Shown here: piece after piece, positions 27,215-34,987 of the stretch
Position numbering within the stretch: the stretch's first letter is position 1
Layout: every line of letters starts with the position of its first letter
Source of the DNA: Sphingopyxis terrae subsp. terrae NBRC 15098
GTDB lineage: Bacteria; Pseudomonadota; Alphaproteobacteria; Sphingomonadales; Sphingomonadaceae
Length of the DNA: 64,000 nt
Direction: 5' to 3'
Assembly: GCF_001598815.1 (NCBI RefSeq)
Contig: NZ_BCZQ01000012.1
Coordinates: 165,250-229,249 of the forward strand
Made by a program: the position numbers and the translations under genes
The notes under the pieces: model-generated
The model's input: the letters and a program-made list of their open reading frames with translations, nothing else
What the model was told of the DNA's origin: nothing
The model's database searches: none

Positions 27215-27553
27215 ATGCTGAACCTGTTCCGCCGTCCGGCGCACAAGGAAATCACGCCGCATGCGCTTGCCGAGATGTTGGCGGCAGGCGAGGCGATTCT
27301 GGTCGATGTCCGCGAGGCCGATGAGTTTGCGAGCGGGCATGTCGCAGGCGCGCTGTCGATGCCGCTGTCGCGCTTTCAGGCAAGCGCGCTTCCGGCGGGC
27401 GGCAAGCCGGTCATCCTGACCTGCGCCGCGGGTCGCCGTTCGGCGATGGCGCTCGACAAGGCGGCGGCGGGGCGGCCCGACATCGACACCCATCTTGCGG
27501 GCGGGATGGGGGCCTGGCGCGCCGTCGGCCTGCCGGTCGTGACGGGGAATTGA
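27215..27553 (+). CDS. Single-domain rhodanese (sulfurtransferase)
   Basis: A 112-aa rhodanese domain. The catalytic loop is CAAGRRS with Cys70, preceded by ILVDVREADEFASGHVAGA, the CH2A/B signatures. It moves sulfane sulfur between low-molecular thiols, sulfite or proteins, and here probably works with SQR and the persulfide dioxygenase. AGGAG at 27201-27205 is 9 nt before the ATG at 27215, which favours it over the in-frame TTG at 27209. It leads the plus-strand operon. Confidence 0.92.
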   Translation: MLNLFRRPAHKEITPHALAEMLAAGEAILVDVREADEFASGHVAGALSMPLSRFQASALPAGGKPVILTCAAGRRSAMALDKAAAGRPDIDTHLAGGMGAWRAVGLPVVTGN

Positions 27554-27555
27554 CG

Positions 27556-28620
27556 ATGCGCCCATCATCCCTGCAAACCTCTGCGCTGCTCACCGGCGCC
27601 CTGTTTGCGGCATCGCTATCGCTCGCCGGCTGTGGCGGCGAGACGACTGCGCCCGCCGAAAAGAGCGCGGCCGTGACGGGCGAAAGGCTGGCGTTGCAGC
27701 CGGTGACGATCACCGACTGGAAGGATGTTGGCGCGCTGGTAACGAGCGTCGACATGGCCGACGCCCGCGCGCGCATTCCCGGCATCCTCGACAGTCTGAG
27801 TGTCCGCGAAGGCGACATGGTGCGCAAGGGACAGGTGATCGGCCGCGTCGTCGACAGCCGGCTCGGCTATGAAGGCGCGGCCTATGGCGCGCAGGCGGCG
27901 GCGGCGCAGGCGCAGGCCGCACAGGCCGATGCCGAACTGGAGCGCGTGCGCTACCTCCATGCCAATGGCGTCTATGCGCAGGCGCGGCTCGATCAGGCCG
28001 AGGCGCAGGCGCGCGCGGCGCGGGCACAAGTTTCGGCGGCGCGGGCGCAGCAATCGGCGGTCGGTGCGGTCGCCGGGCAGGGCGCGGTGGTCGCCCCCTC
28101 GGCCGGACGCGTGCTGATCGCGCAGGTTCCGGCGGGTTCGGCGGTGGCGCCGGGCACGTCGATCGCGACGATCACCTCGGGACCGATGGTCCTGCGGCTC
28201 GAACTGCCTGAAACATTGGCCGACAAGGTTCATGTCGGTAGCGCGGTGCTGGCGACGGGGCTTTCGGACGACAAGGGCGCGGCGCCACCGCGCGCCAGCG
28301 TCGGCCGCGTCTATCCTGCGGTCAGCGGCGGGCAGATGTCGGCCGACGTTCCGATCCCCGGACTTGCCAGCACGATGGTCGGTCGCCGCGTCACGGCGCG
28401 CGTTGCGGTCGGCGAGCGGCAGGCGCTGGTCGTTCCGCGCCGCTTCGTCGAAACCAGCTATGGCATCGACTATGTGACGATCATCGTGGGCAAGGATGCG
28501 ACGTCGCGAGTGCCCGTCCAGATCGCGCCGACCGACGATCCGGCGCGGGTCGAGATATTGTCGGGCGCGGGCAAGGGTGACACGCTGATCGCGGTGGCGC
28601 GCGGAGCGGCAGGCAAATGA
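27556..28620 (+). CDS. RND efflux periplasmic adaptor lipoprotein of the sulfide island
   Basis: A 354-aa membrane-fusion protein with lipobox LAGC (Cys26). The short barrel-sandwich halves are VREGDMVRKGQVIGRVVDSR and APSAGRVLIAQVPAGS, around an Ala/Gln-rich helical hairpin (~95-165). It begins 2 nt after the rhodanese stop, so it is in the same transcript, and its own stop overlaps the pump ATG. It should connect the following RND pump to the TolC protein at 24228-25493. Confidence 0.92.
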   Translation: MRPSSLQTSALLTGALFAASLSLAGCGGETTAPAEKSAAVTGERLALQPVTITDWKDVGALVTSVDMADARARIPGILDSLSVREGDMVRKGQVIGRVVDSRLGYEGAAYGAQAAAAQAQAAQADAELERVRYLHANGVYAQARLDQAEAQARAARAQVSAARAQQSAVGAVAGQGAVVAPSAGRVLIAQVPAGSAVAPGTSIATITSGPMVLRLELPETLADKVHVGSAVLATGLSDDKGAAPPRASVGRVYPAVSGGQMSADVPIPGLASTMVGRRVTARVAVGERQALVVPRRFVETSYGIDYVTIIVGKDATSRVPVQIAPTDDPARVEILSGAGKGDTLIAVARGAAGK

Positions 28621-31600
28621 GCCTGGGCCTGTCGGGGCGGCTGACGCGCGCGACGATCCGCAGTCCGCTGACGCCGCTGATGCTGCTCGCCGCCATAATG
28701 GTGGGGCTGCTCGCGATCATGACGATCCCGCGCGAGGAGGAGCCACAGATCAGCGTGCCGATGGTCGACCTGATGGTCGCGGCGCCCGGCCTGTCCGCAA
28801 GCGATGCCGTGGAACTGATCGGCAAGCCGCTGGAGACCATCGTCAAGAGCGTCGACGGCGTCGAACATGTCTATACCCAGGCCGAAGACGATGGGGTGAT
28901 GGTCACCGCGCGCTTCCTGGTCGGGTCCGACCCCGACGACGCCGCAATCCGCATCAACGAGCGGCTGTCGGCGAATATGGACAAGCTGCCGCAGGGCATC
29001 CAGCCGCCGCAGGTGACGGTGCGCGGGATCAGCGATGTGCCGATCGTCGTTCTGACACTGTCGCCCAAGGCCGGCGCGCGCGGCGACTGGAACGAGCAGG
29101 CGCTGCGGTCGCTCGCCGCTCGCTTGCGGACCGAGGTTGCGAAGGTCGACAATGTCGGCCTGACCTTCATCACCGGCGGGCAGGAGGAACAGCTTCGCGT
29201 CGTTCCCGATCCGGCAAAGCTCGCGGCGCATGGCGTCTCGCTCGGCGCGCTGATGGATGCGGTGGGGCAGGCAAACCGCAGCTTCCCGCTCGGGACGGTG
29301 CGCGAGGGCGGCGCGGCGACCGCCGTCGTTGCCGGACAGACGGTGCGCAGCGCCGAGCAATTGGCGACGATCACGGTGCGCGCCGCCAACGGCAATCCCG
29401 TCTATCTGCGCGATGTCGCGACGGTCACGCAGGGGCCGGGTGAGGATCAGGCGCGCGCCTGGCGCTGGGCCAAGGGCGCGGGCGATCGCTGGTCGATGGC
29501 GCCCGCGGTCAGCCTGGCGATCGCGAAGCGTTCGGGGGCCAATGCCGTCAATGTCTCCGATGCTGTGGTCGCGCGGGTCGAGGCGCTGCGCGGCAGCCTG
29601 ATCCCGCCGGGCGTCGATGTCGCGGTGACGCGCAATTATGGCGAAAGCGCCAATGAAAAGGCGAACGAGCTGATCTTCCACCTCGGACTCGCGACGGTGT
29701 CGATCGTCATTTTGATCGGCTTCGCAATCGGCTGGCGCGAGGCGGGGGTGACGGCGGTGGTCATCCCGACCACGATCCTGCTCACCATGTTCGCGTCGAA
29801 CATCATGGGCTTCACGATCAACCGCGTCAGCCTGTTCGCGCTGATCTTTTCGATCGGCATCCTGGTCGATGACGCGATCGTGATGATCGAGAATATCGCG
29901 CGCCACTGGGCGATGGCCGACGCGCGCAGCCGGATCGACGCGACGGTTGATGCGGTCGCCGAGGTCGGCAATCCGACGATCATCGCGACGCTGACCGTCG
30001 TCGCGGCGCTGCTTCCCATGCTGTTCGTATCGGGACTGATGGGCCCCTATATGGCGCCGATCCCGATCAACGCCTCGGCGGCGATGCTCTTTTCCTTCTT
30101 CGTCGCGGTGATCATCGCGCCGTGGCTGATGGTGCGCTTTGCGCGCGATACGCTGGCGCAGGAGGCGCACGACCATGCGGGCGGGGGCAAGCTCGGCGCG
30201 CTCTATGGCCGCGTCGCCATCCGCGTGATCCGCGATCGCAAGAGCGCGCGCAATTTCCTGATTGCCGTTGGCGCCGCGACGCTCGTCGCCTGCTCGATGT
30301 TCTATTTCAAGGCGGTGACGGTGAAGCTGCTGCCCTTCGACAACAAGTCGGAGGTGCAGCTTGTCCTCGACATGCCCGAGGGCACGTCGCTCGAGACGAC
30401 GGGGCGCACGCTCGACGCCGCCGCGGCGGTGGTGCGGCAGGTTCCCGAGGCGCGGTCGATGGAGGCCTATGCGGGCACCTCGGCGCCGTTCAATTTCAAC
30501 GGCCTCGTGCGGCACTATTTCCTGCGCAATCGGCCCGAGATGGGCGATTTGATGGTGACGCTGGCGCCCAAGGGCGAGCGCGACCGGTCGAGCCACGCCA
30601 TCGCGCTCGATCTGCGCCAGCGGCTGAAGAAAGCGCTGCCGCTGCCCGCCGGTGGGTCGATCAAGGTCGTCGAAACCCCGCCGGGGCCGCCGGTGCTCGC
30701 GACGCTGCTCGCCGAAATATACGGTCCCGACGAAGCGACGCGGCGCAAGACCGCCGAACAGGTCGAGGCGCTGTTCCGCACCGTCCCCTATGTGGTGGAT
30801 GTCGATAACAGTTTCGGCGTCCCGCGCCCGCGGCTGCGGCTGATACCCGATCGGGCGCGGATGGACGCCTATGGCATTTCGGAGCGCCAGCTTTTCGATA
30901 GTATTGGCGCGCTGCTGGGCGGGCAGACCGTCGGCTATGCGCCGCGCGGCGACGGGCGCGATCCGCTGCCGATCCGCATCGCGCTCGATCAGTCGCAGCG
31001 CAGCTGGAGCGCCGACCTTGCCGCGACGCCGGTTGCGACGATGGGACCCGGCGGGCGGCTCGTCCAGCTCGGCGAGATCGTCGATGCGCGCGAGGAGGCG
31101 GGATCGCCCGCGTTGTTCCGCCGCAACGGCCGCGCCGCCGACATGGTCACCGCCGAACTGGCAGGGGAATATGAAGCGCCCATCTATGGCATCTTCGCAG
31201 TCGACGATGCGATCGAGGCGTTCGACTGGAAGGCGCACGGGATGGAAAAGCCGGTGGTCCGCTTCAACGGTCAGCCCGACGATGAACAGGTGCCGACCCT
31301 GTTGTGGGACGGCGAGTGGGAGATCACCTGGGTGACCTTCCGCGACATGGGCGCGGCCTTCATGGTTGCGCTCCTGGGCATCTATGTCCTGGTCGTCGGG
31401 CAGTTCCGCAATTTCAAGATTCCGCTCGTCATCCTGACGCCGATCCCGCTGACCCTCGTGGGTATCGTGCTGGGGCATATGCTGTTCGGCGCGCCCTTTA
31501 CTGCGACATCGATGATCGGCTTCATCGCGCTGGCCGGGATTATCGTGCGCAATTCGATCCTGCTGGTCGACTTCATCAACCATGCGAAGGGCGAGGGCAA

Positions 31601-31835
31601 ACCGCTGCGCGATACGCTGCTCGAAGCGGGGATGATCCGCTTCAAGCCGATCGTGCTGACGGCGGCGGCGGCGATGATCGGGGCGGCGACGATCCTGACC
31701 GACCCGATCTTTCAGGGCCTTGCGATTTCGCTGCTCTTCGGACTCGCCTCCTCGACACTGCTCACCGTGCTCGTTATTCCCGCGATTTACATCGTCCTGC
31801 GCGACGATGGCCGTGAAGGAACCCTCTCCCCATGA
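28617..31835 (+). CDS. RND-family efflux permease of the sulfide island
   Basis: A 1072-aa RND pump. IPREEEPQISVPMVDLMVAAPG follows the first helix, typical of a branch distinct from AcrB. GILVDDAIVMIENIARHW is the TM4 proton-relay motif, and GIIVRNSILLVDFINHAKGEG the TM10 region. It resembles the VexH/acriflavin group more than metal-ion HME pumps, because the HME signature DFG-x-DGA-x-VMVEN is not present. Its substrate is unknown. Its place between rhodanese and a sulfur-type ArsR suggests export of a toxic product linked to sulfide or persulfide. Confidence 0.93.
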   Translation: MSLGLSGRLTRATIRSPLTPLMLLAAIMVGLLAIMTIPREEEPQISVPMVDLMVAAPGLSASDAVELIGKPLETIVKSVDGVEHVYTQAEDDGVMVTARFLVGSDPDDAAIRINERLSANMDKLPQGIQPPQVTVRGISDVPIVVLTLSPKAGARGDWNEQALRSLAARLRTEVAKVDNVGLTFITGGQEEQLRVVPDPAKLAAHGVSLGALMDAVGQANRSFPLGTVREGGAATAVVAGQTVRSAEQLATITVRAANGNPVYLRDVATVTQGPGEDQARAWRWAKGAGDRWSMAPAVSLAIAKRSGANAVNVSDAVVARVEALRGSLIPPGVDVAVTRNYGESANEKANELIFHLGLATVSIVILIGFAIGWREAGVTAVVIPTTILLTMFASNIMGFTINRVSLFALIFSIGILVDDAIVMIENIARHWAMADARSRIDATVDAVAEVGNPTIIATLTVVAALLPMLFVSGLMGPYMAPIPINASAAMLFSFFVAVIIAPWLMVRFARDTLAQEAHDHAGGGKLGALYGRVAIRVIRDRKSARNFLIAVGAATLVACSMFYFKAVTVKLLPFDNKSEVQLVLDMPEGTSLETTGRTLDAAAAVVRQVPEARSMEAYAGTSAPFNFNGLVRHYFLRNRPEMGDLMVTLAPKGERDRSSHAIALDLRQRLKKALPLPAGGSIKVVETPPGPPVLATLLAEIYGPDEATRRKTAEQVEALFRTVPYVVDVDNSFGVPRPRLRLIPDRARMDAYGISERQLFDSIGALLGGQTVGYAPRGDGRDPLPIRIALDQSQRSWSADLAATPVATMGPGGRLVQLGEIVDAREEAGSPALFRRNGRAADMVTAELAGEYEAPIYGIFAVDDAIEAFDWKAHGMEKPVVRFNGQPDDEQVPTLLWDGEWEITWVTFRDMGAAFMVALLGIYVLVVGQFRNFKIPLVILTPIPLTLVGIVLGHMLFGAPFTATSMIGFIALAGIIVRNSILLVDFINHAKGEGKPLRDTLLEAGMIRFKPIVLTAAAAMIGAATILTDPIFQGLAISLLFGLASSTLLTVLVIPAIYIVLRDDGREGTLSP

Positions 31836-32149
31836 CCAAGCCGACCGACCTTTCGATCCTGAAACGCGATGCGCGCGAGATGGCCGACTATTTGAAGCTG
31901 CTCGCGCATCCCGAGCGGCTGCTGATGCTGTGCCAGATGGACGAGCGCGAGGTGTCGGTCGGCGAACTCACCGAGCTTAGCGGGCTGTCGCAATCGGCCG
32001 TTTCGCAGCATCTGGCGCGCTTTCGCGACCAGGGTATCGTGTCGGCGCGCGGCGAGGCGCAGACGCGCTATTACAGCCTGTCCGACGCCAAGATGCAGCG
32101 CATCATCGCGGCGCTGTGCGAGGCATGTCACGGGCACGAAGCGGCTTAA
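31832..32149 (+). CDS. ArsR-family regulator of the SqrR/BigR type, probable persulfide sensor
   Basis: A 105-aa winged-helix repressor. LKLLAHPERLLMLCQMDEREVSVGEL carries Cys34 in the alpha2 region, and LSGLSQSAVSQHLARFRDQGIV is the recognition helix. The C-terminus EACHGHEAA has Cys99, with Cys96 close by. A cysteine in alpha2 and another about 65 residues later is the spacing of the dithiol pair in SqrR and BigR, which form a tetrasulfide link when sulfane sulfur rises. The ATG overlaps the pump stop. It is the best candidate to bind the two ATATTAG repeats. Confidence 0.88.
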   Translation: MTKPTDLSILKRDAREMADYLKLLAHPERLLMLCQMDEREVSVGELTELSGLSQSAVSQHLARFRDQGIVSARGEAQTRYYSLSDAKMQRIIAALCEACHGHEAA

Positions 32150-32152
32150 CAC

Positions 32153-33943
32153 TTGACCCGGAGCCGCCGCCGCGCTTGGAGCGCCGACGTGTTCCGGATA
32201 CGCAAAACCCGTCTGCTGATCGCCGCCGCGCGGCAACGCCGGCGGCTGCGCGAGAGCGAAGCCGCGTTCATCCTGCTCGCCGCGCTGGCGGGGCTGGCGG
32301 CGGGGGTGCTTACCAACATCCAGCAATTTCTGGCGCATGGCATCCAGCAGCTTCTTTACGGCGTCACGATCAACCGGCTGAGCGCGCTCGGCGAGATCCA
32401 TCATCCGTGGAAGCTGGTCGCGCTGCCCATCGGCGGCCTTCTGCTCGTCCTGCTCGCGCGCGGCCTGCGCAACCGCAAGCGCATGCCCGTCGACGTGGTC
32501 GAGGCGAACGCGCTGCATGGTGGACGCATTCCCTTTGCCGACAATCTGGTGATCGCGTCGCAGACGATCATCTCGAACGGTGCGGGCGCGTCGGTGGGGC
32601 TTGAGGCCGCCTATGCGCAGATGGGCGGCGGCTTCGCCTCGCAGCTTGGCCAGTGGTTCGCACTGCGCCGCAACGATCTGCGCACGCTGGTCGGCGCCGG
32701 GGCGGGCGGGGCGATCGGCGCGGCCTTCGGCGCCCCGCTGACCGGCGCCTTCTATGCGTTCGAGATCGTCATCGGCAATTATACCCCCGCCGCGATCGCC
32801 CCGGTGATGGTCGCGGCGCTGTCGGCCGTGTTCGTCAGCCGCGCGCTCGGCGTCGATCCCTATCTGATCGCGACGACTGTCGACCGCGCTTTTTCGACCG
32901 CCGACTATCTTGCCTATGCGTTGCTCGGGCTGGTTGCCGCGCTGTTCGGCATCCTCATCATGCGGCTCGTCACCTTCGCCGAAATTCGCGTTCAGGGATG
33001 GCAAAGGATCGCAGGCTGGCGGCCACTCATCGGCGGCTTGCTGCTGATCCCCTTGGCGCTGGTGTCGCCGCAGACGCTGTCGGCGGGGCATGGCGCGCTG
33101 CACCTCGATCTGGTGCTCCGCCCGGCGCTGTCCTTCCTCGCCATCGTGCTGCTGCTCAAGATCGCGGCGTCGGTCGTGTCGCTCAGCTTCGGCTTTCGCG
33201 GCGGGCTGTTCTTTGCCTCGCTGTTCCTGGGGTCGCTGATCGGGCAGATATTCGCGGGACTCGTCAACATGAGCCCCCTCGGCATCGCGCTCGATCCCAA
33301 CGACGCGGCGCTGGTCGGCATGGCGGCGCTCAGCGTCTCGGTCGTCGGCGGGCCGATGACGCTCGCGGTGCTGATGCTCGAGACGACGCATGATTTCGCG
33401 CTGATGGGCGTGGTGCTGACCGCGACGCTGGTGTCGAGCGCGCTGACGCGCGAATGGTTCGGCTACAGCTTCTCGACCTGGCGCCTGCATTTGCGCGGCT
33501 CGAAGATCCGCAGTCCGCGCGACATCGGCCGGTTGCTGACGCTCACCGCCGGACGGATCATGCGCACCGACTGGACGGCCGTCCCCGCCGCCATGACCGT
33601 CGCCGATTTCCGCCTGCGCGTGCCGCTCGGTTCGACGGCCAAGGCGGTGCTGACCGATGGCGAGGGCCGCTATGGCGGAATCGTCGTCACAGCCGCGGCC
33701 TATCATCCCGACATTGCGGGTGATGCCCCGATCGCCAGCCTTGCGACGCTCACCGACGACACGCTGCACCCCGCAACCGGGGTCGAGGCGATGATCGCAG
33801 CCTTCGATGCCGCCTCGGCCGATGAACTGGCGGTGGTCGACGATGGCGGAAAGGTGATCGGCGTCGTCACCGAAAAACATGCACGGCGCCGCTATTTCGA
33901 AGCGCTCGAAGAGGCGCAGCGCGACCTGTTCGGCGAAAGCTGA
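32153..33943 (+). CDS. CLC-family chloride channel/transporter with C-terminal CBS region
   Basis: A ~596-aa membrane protein of the voltage-gated chloride channel family. Family landmarks are GAGASVGLEAAYAQ (replacing the usual G(K/R)EGP), FGAPLTGAFYAFE, and GFRGGLFFASLFLGSLIGQ. The final ~150 residues lie in the cytoplasm and include a CBS-like part ending VIGVVTEKHARR. The start is uncertain: the TTG at 32153 lies 3 nt past the arsR stop, and a GTG at 32189 is an alternative. It moves small anions; the role beside sulfur genes is unknown. Confidence 0.85.
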   Translation: MTRSRRRAWSADVFRIRKTRLLIAAARQRRRLRESEAAFILLAALAGLAAGVLTNIQQFLAHGIQQLLYGVTINRLSALGEIHHPWKLVALPIGGLLLVLLARGLRNRKRMPVDVVEANALHGGRIPFADNLVIASQTIISNGAGASVGLEAAYAQMGGGFASQLGQWFALRRNDLRTLVGAGAGGAIGAAFGAPLTGAFYAFEIVIGNYTPAAIAPVMVAALSAVFVSRALGVDPYLIATTVDRAFSTADYLAYALLGLVAALFGILIMRLVTFAEIRVQGWQRIAGWRPLIGGLLLIPLALVSPQTLSAGHGALHLDLVLRPALSFLAIVLLLKIAASVVSLSFGFRGGLFFASLFLGSLIGQIFAGLVNMSPLGIALDPNDAALVGMAALSVSVVGGPMTLAVLMLETTHDFALMGVVLTATLVSSALTREWFGYSFSTWRLHLRGSKIRSPRDIGRLLTLTAGRIMRTDWTAVPAAMTVADFRLRVPLGSTAKAVLTDGEGRYGGIVVTAAAYHPDIAGDAPIASLATLTDDTLHPATGVEAMIAAFDAASADELAVVDDGGKVIGVVTEKHARRRYFEALEEAQRDLFGES

Positions 33944-33949
33944 AAAATT

Positions 33950-33977
33950 TGCGCCGGCGGATGGGGCCGCCGGCGCA
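33950..33977. terminator. Hairpin between the CLC gene and the convergent hydratase gene
   Basis: TGCGCCGGCGG pairs perfectly with CCGCCGGCGCA (11 bp, 6-nt loop). On the minus strand it is followed by a T5 tract, so it is a proper terminator for the leftward acyl-CoA operon; on the plus strand no T-run follows. The rest of the gap to 34138 shows no gene. Confidence 0.65.
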
Positions 33978-34138
33978 CCTCCCTAAGGGGGGAGGGAGAG
34001 GATAACGGAGTATCGTGCTTTGCCTTGCCGCTGTGGGCGTAATTGGCCGGCGGCGCGCCTGTGCTGCGCCGAAACGCGATTATCGCGCGACAAAGGTTGC
34101 GGGAGACGGCGCGGGAGGCCGGGGGCGCCGCGCCTGAG

Positions 34139-34987
34139 TTAGCGGGTGGCGCTCGCCGCCATCACCTGTCGTCCGTCGCTCGCGAAGGCACCAAGGACGA
34201 TGGCATCATCGTCGCCGCGCAGCGCCAGATGCAATTCTTCGCCGCAGATCGCCGGAGACGTGCCGCGGAAATCGAAGCGGGTGAGGGCGTTGTCGCCGAA
34301 GTGCCGCGCCGCGAGGTCGAGAAGCAGCGTTGCGGTGAGCGGGCCGTGGACGACGAGGCCGCGATATCCCTCTTCTTCGGTCGCATAAGGCAGGTCGTAG
34401 TGGATGCGGTGGCTGTTGAAAGTCAGCGCCGAGTAGCGGAACAGCAGCGCCTCCGACGGCACAAGCATCCGGTGCGAGTCCCAGCCCGCGGGATCGAAGC
34501 GGCCCTCGCCCGGCGGCGGGGCTGGTGGGGCGCCGGCGGGCGCGGGTTCGCGGAAAACGATGGTCTGGGTCTCGCGCACCGCGAGTTCGCCGTCGCCATG
34601 CGTTTCGTGCGCGACCTCGGCAAAGACGAGTGTGCCGGTGCCGCCCTGCTTTTCGGTGATCGCGGCGACGCGTGAACTGCGCATCACCGACTGGCCGGGG
34701 CGTAGCGGCGCGATAAATTCGACCTTGCTTGCTGCCCACATGCGGCGCGGCAGCGGGATGGGGGGCAGGAAGCTGTCGTCGCTGTCCTCGCGTACCGGAT
34801 GGCCGTCGGCGCCGAGGATCGCGGTCGGCGCGTCGGGGAGGCAGAGGCACCAGTGATAGGCTTGCGGAACGCTGTCGTCGGCGGGCGCGGCGCGGTCGAG
34901 CGTCGCGAGCCAGCGTTTGACTGCGCCGGCATCGACATGATCGTGGCGGATATCCTCGCGGCCGATCCAGGCGCTCCAATCATTCAT
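34139..34987 (-). CDS. FAS1-like/MaoC-type hydratase, probable mesaconyl-C4-CoA hydratase
   Basis: A 282-aa double hot-dog protein. The catalytic stretch is FRYSALTFNSHRIHYDLPYA, followed by GYRGLVVHGPLTATLLL, typical of the FAS1-like dehydratase family that includes Chloroflexus mesaconyl-C4-CoA hydratase (Meh). Meh adds water to mesaconyl-C4-CoA to give citramalyl-CoA. The adjacent Mcd and Mct homologues make that substrate plausible, though other beta-hydroxyacyl-CoA dehydrations remain possible. Its ATG overlaps the upstream Mcd stop (TGATG). It is the last gene of the operon. Confidence 0.78.
   Translation of the reverse strand: MNDWSAWIGREDIRHDHVDAGAVKRWLATLDRAAPADDSVPQAYHWCLCLPDAPTAILGADGHPVREDSDDSFLPPIPLPRRMWAASKVEFIAPLRPGQSVMRSSRVAAITEKQGGTGTLVFAEVAHETHGDGELAVRETQTIVFREPAPAGAPPAPPPGEGRFDPAGWDSHRMLVPSEALLFRYSALTFNSHRIHYDLPYATEEEGYRGLVVHGPLTATLLLDLAARHFGDNALTRFDFRGTSPAICGEELHLALRGDDDAIVLGAFASDGRQVMAASATR

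Noticed and set aside
28470..31583. A 1037-codon antisense open frame over the second RND pump
   Set aside because: Same mirror effect; the plus-strand pump is clearly real and the antisense translation is low-complexity.
28617..31835. Heavy-metal (CusA/CzcA) RND identity for the sulfide-island pump
   Set aside because: The TM4 motif reads GILVDDAIVMIEN and lacks the HME-type DFG-x-DGA-x-VMVEN signature.
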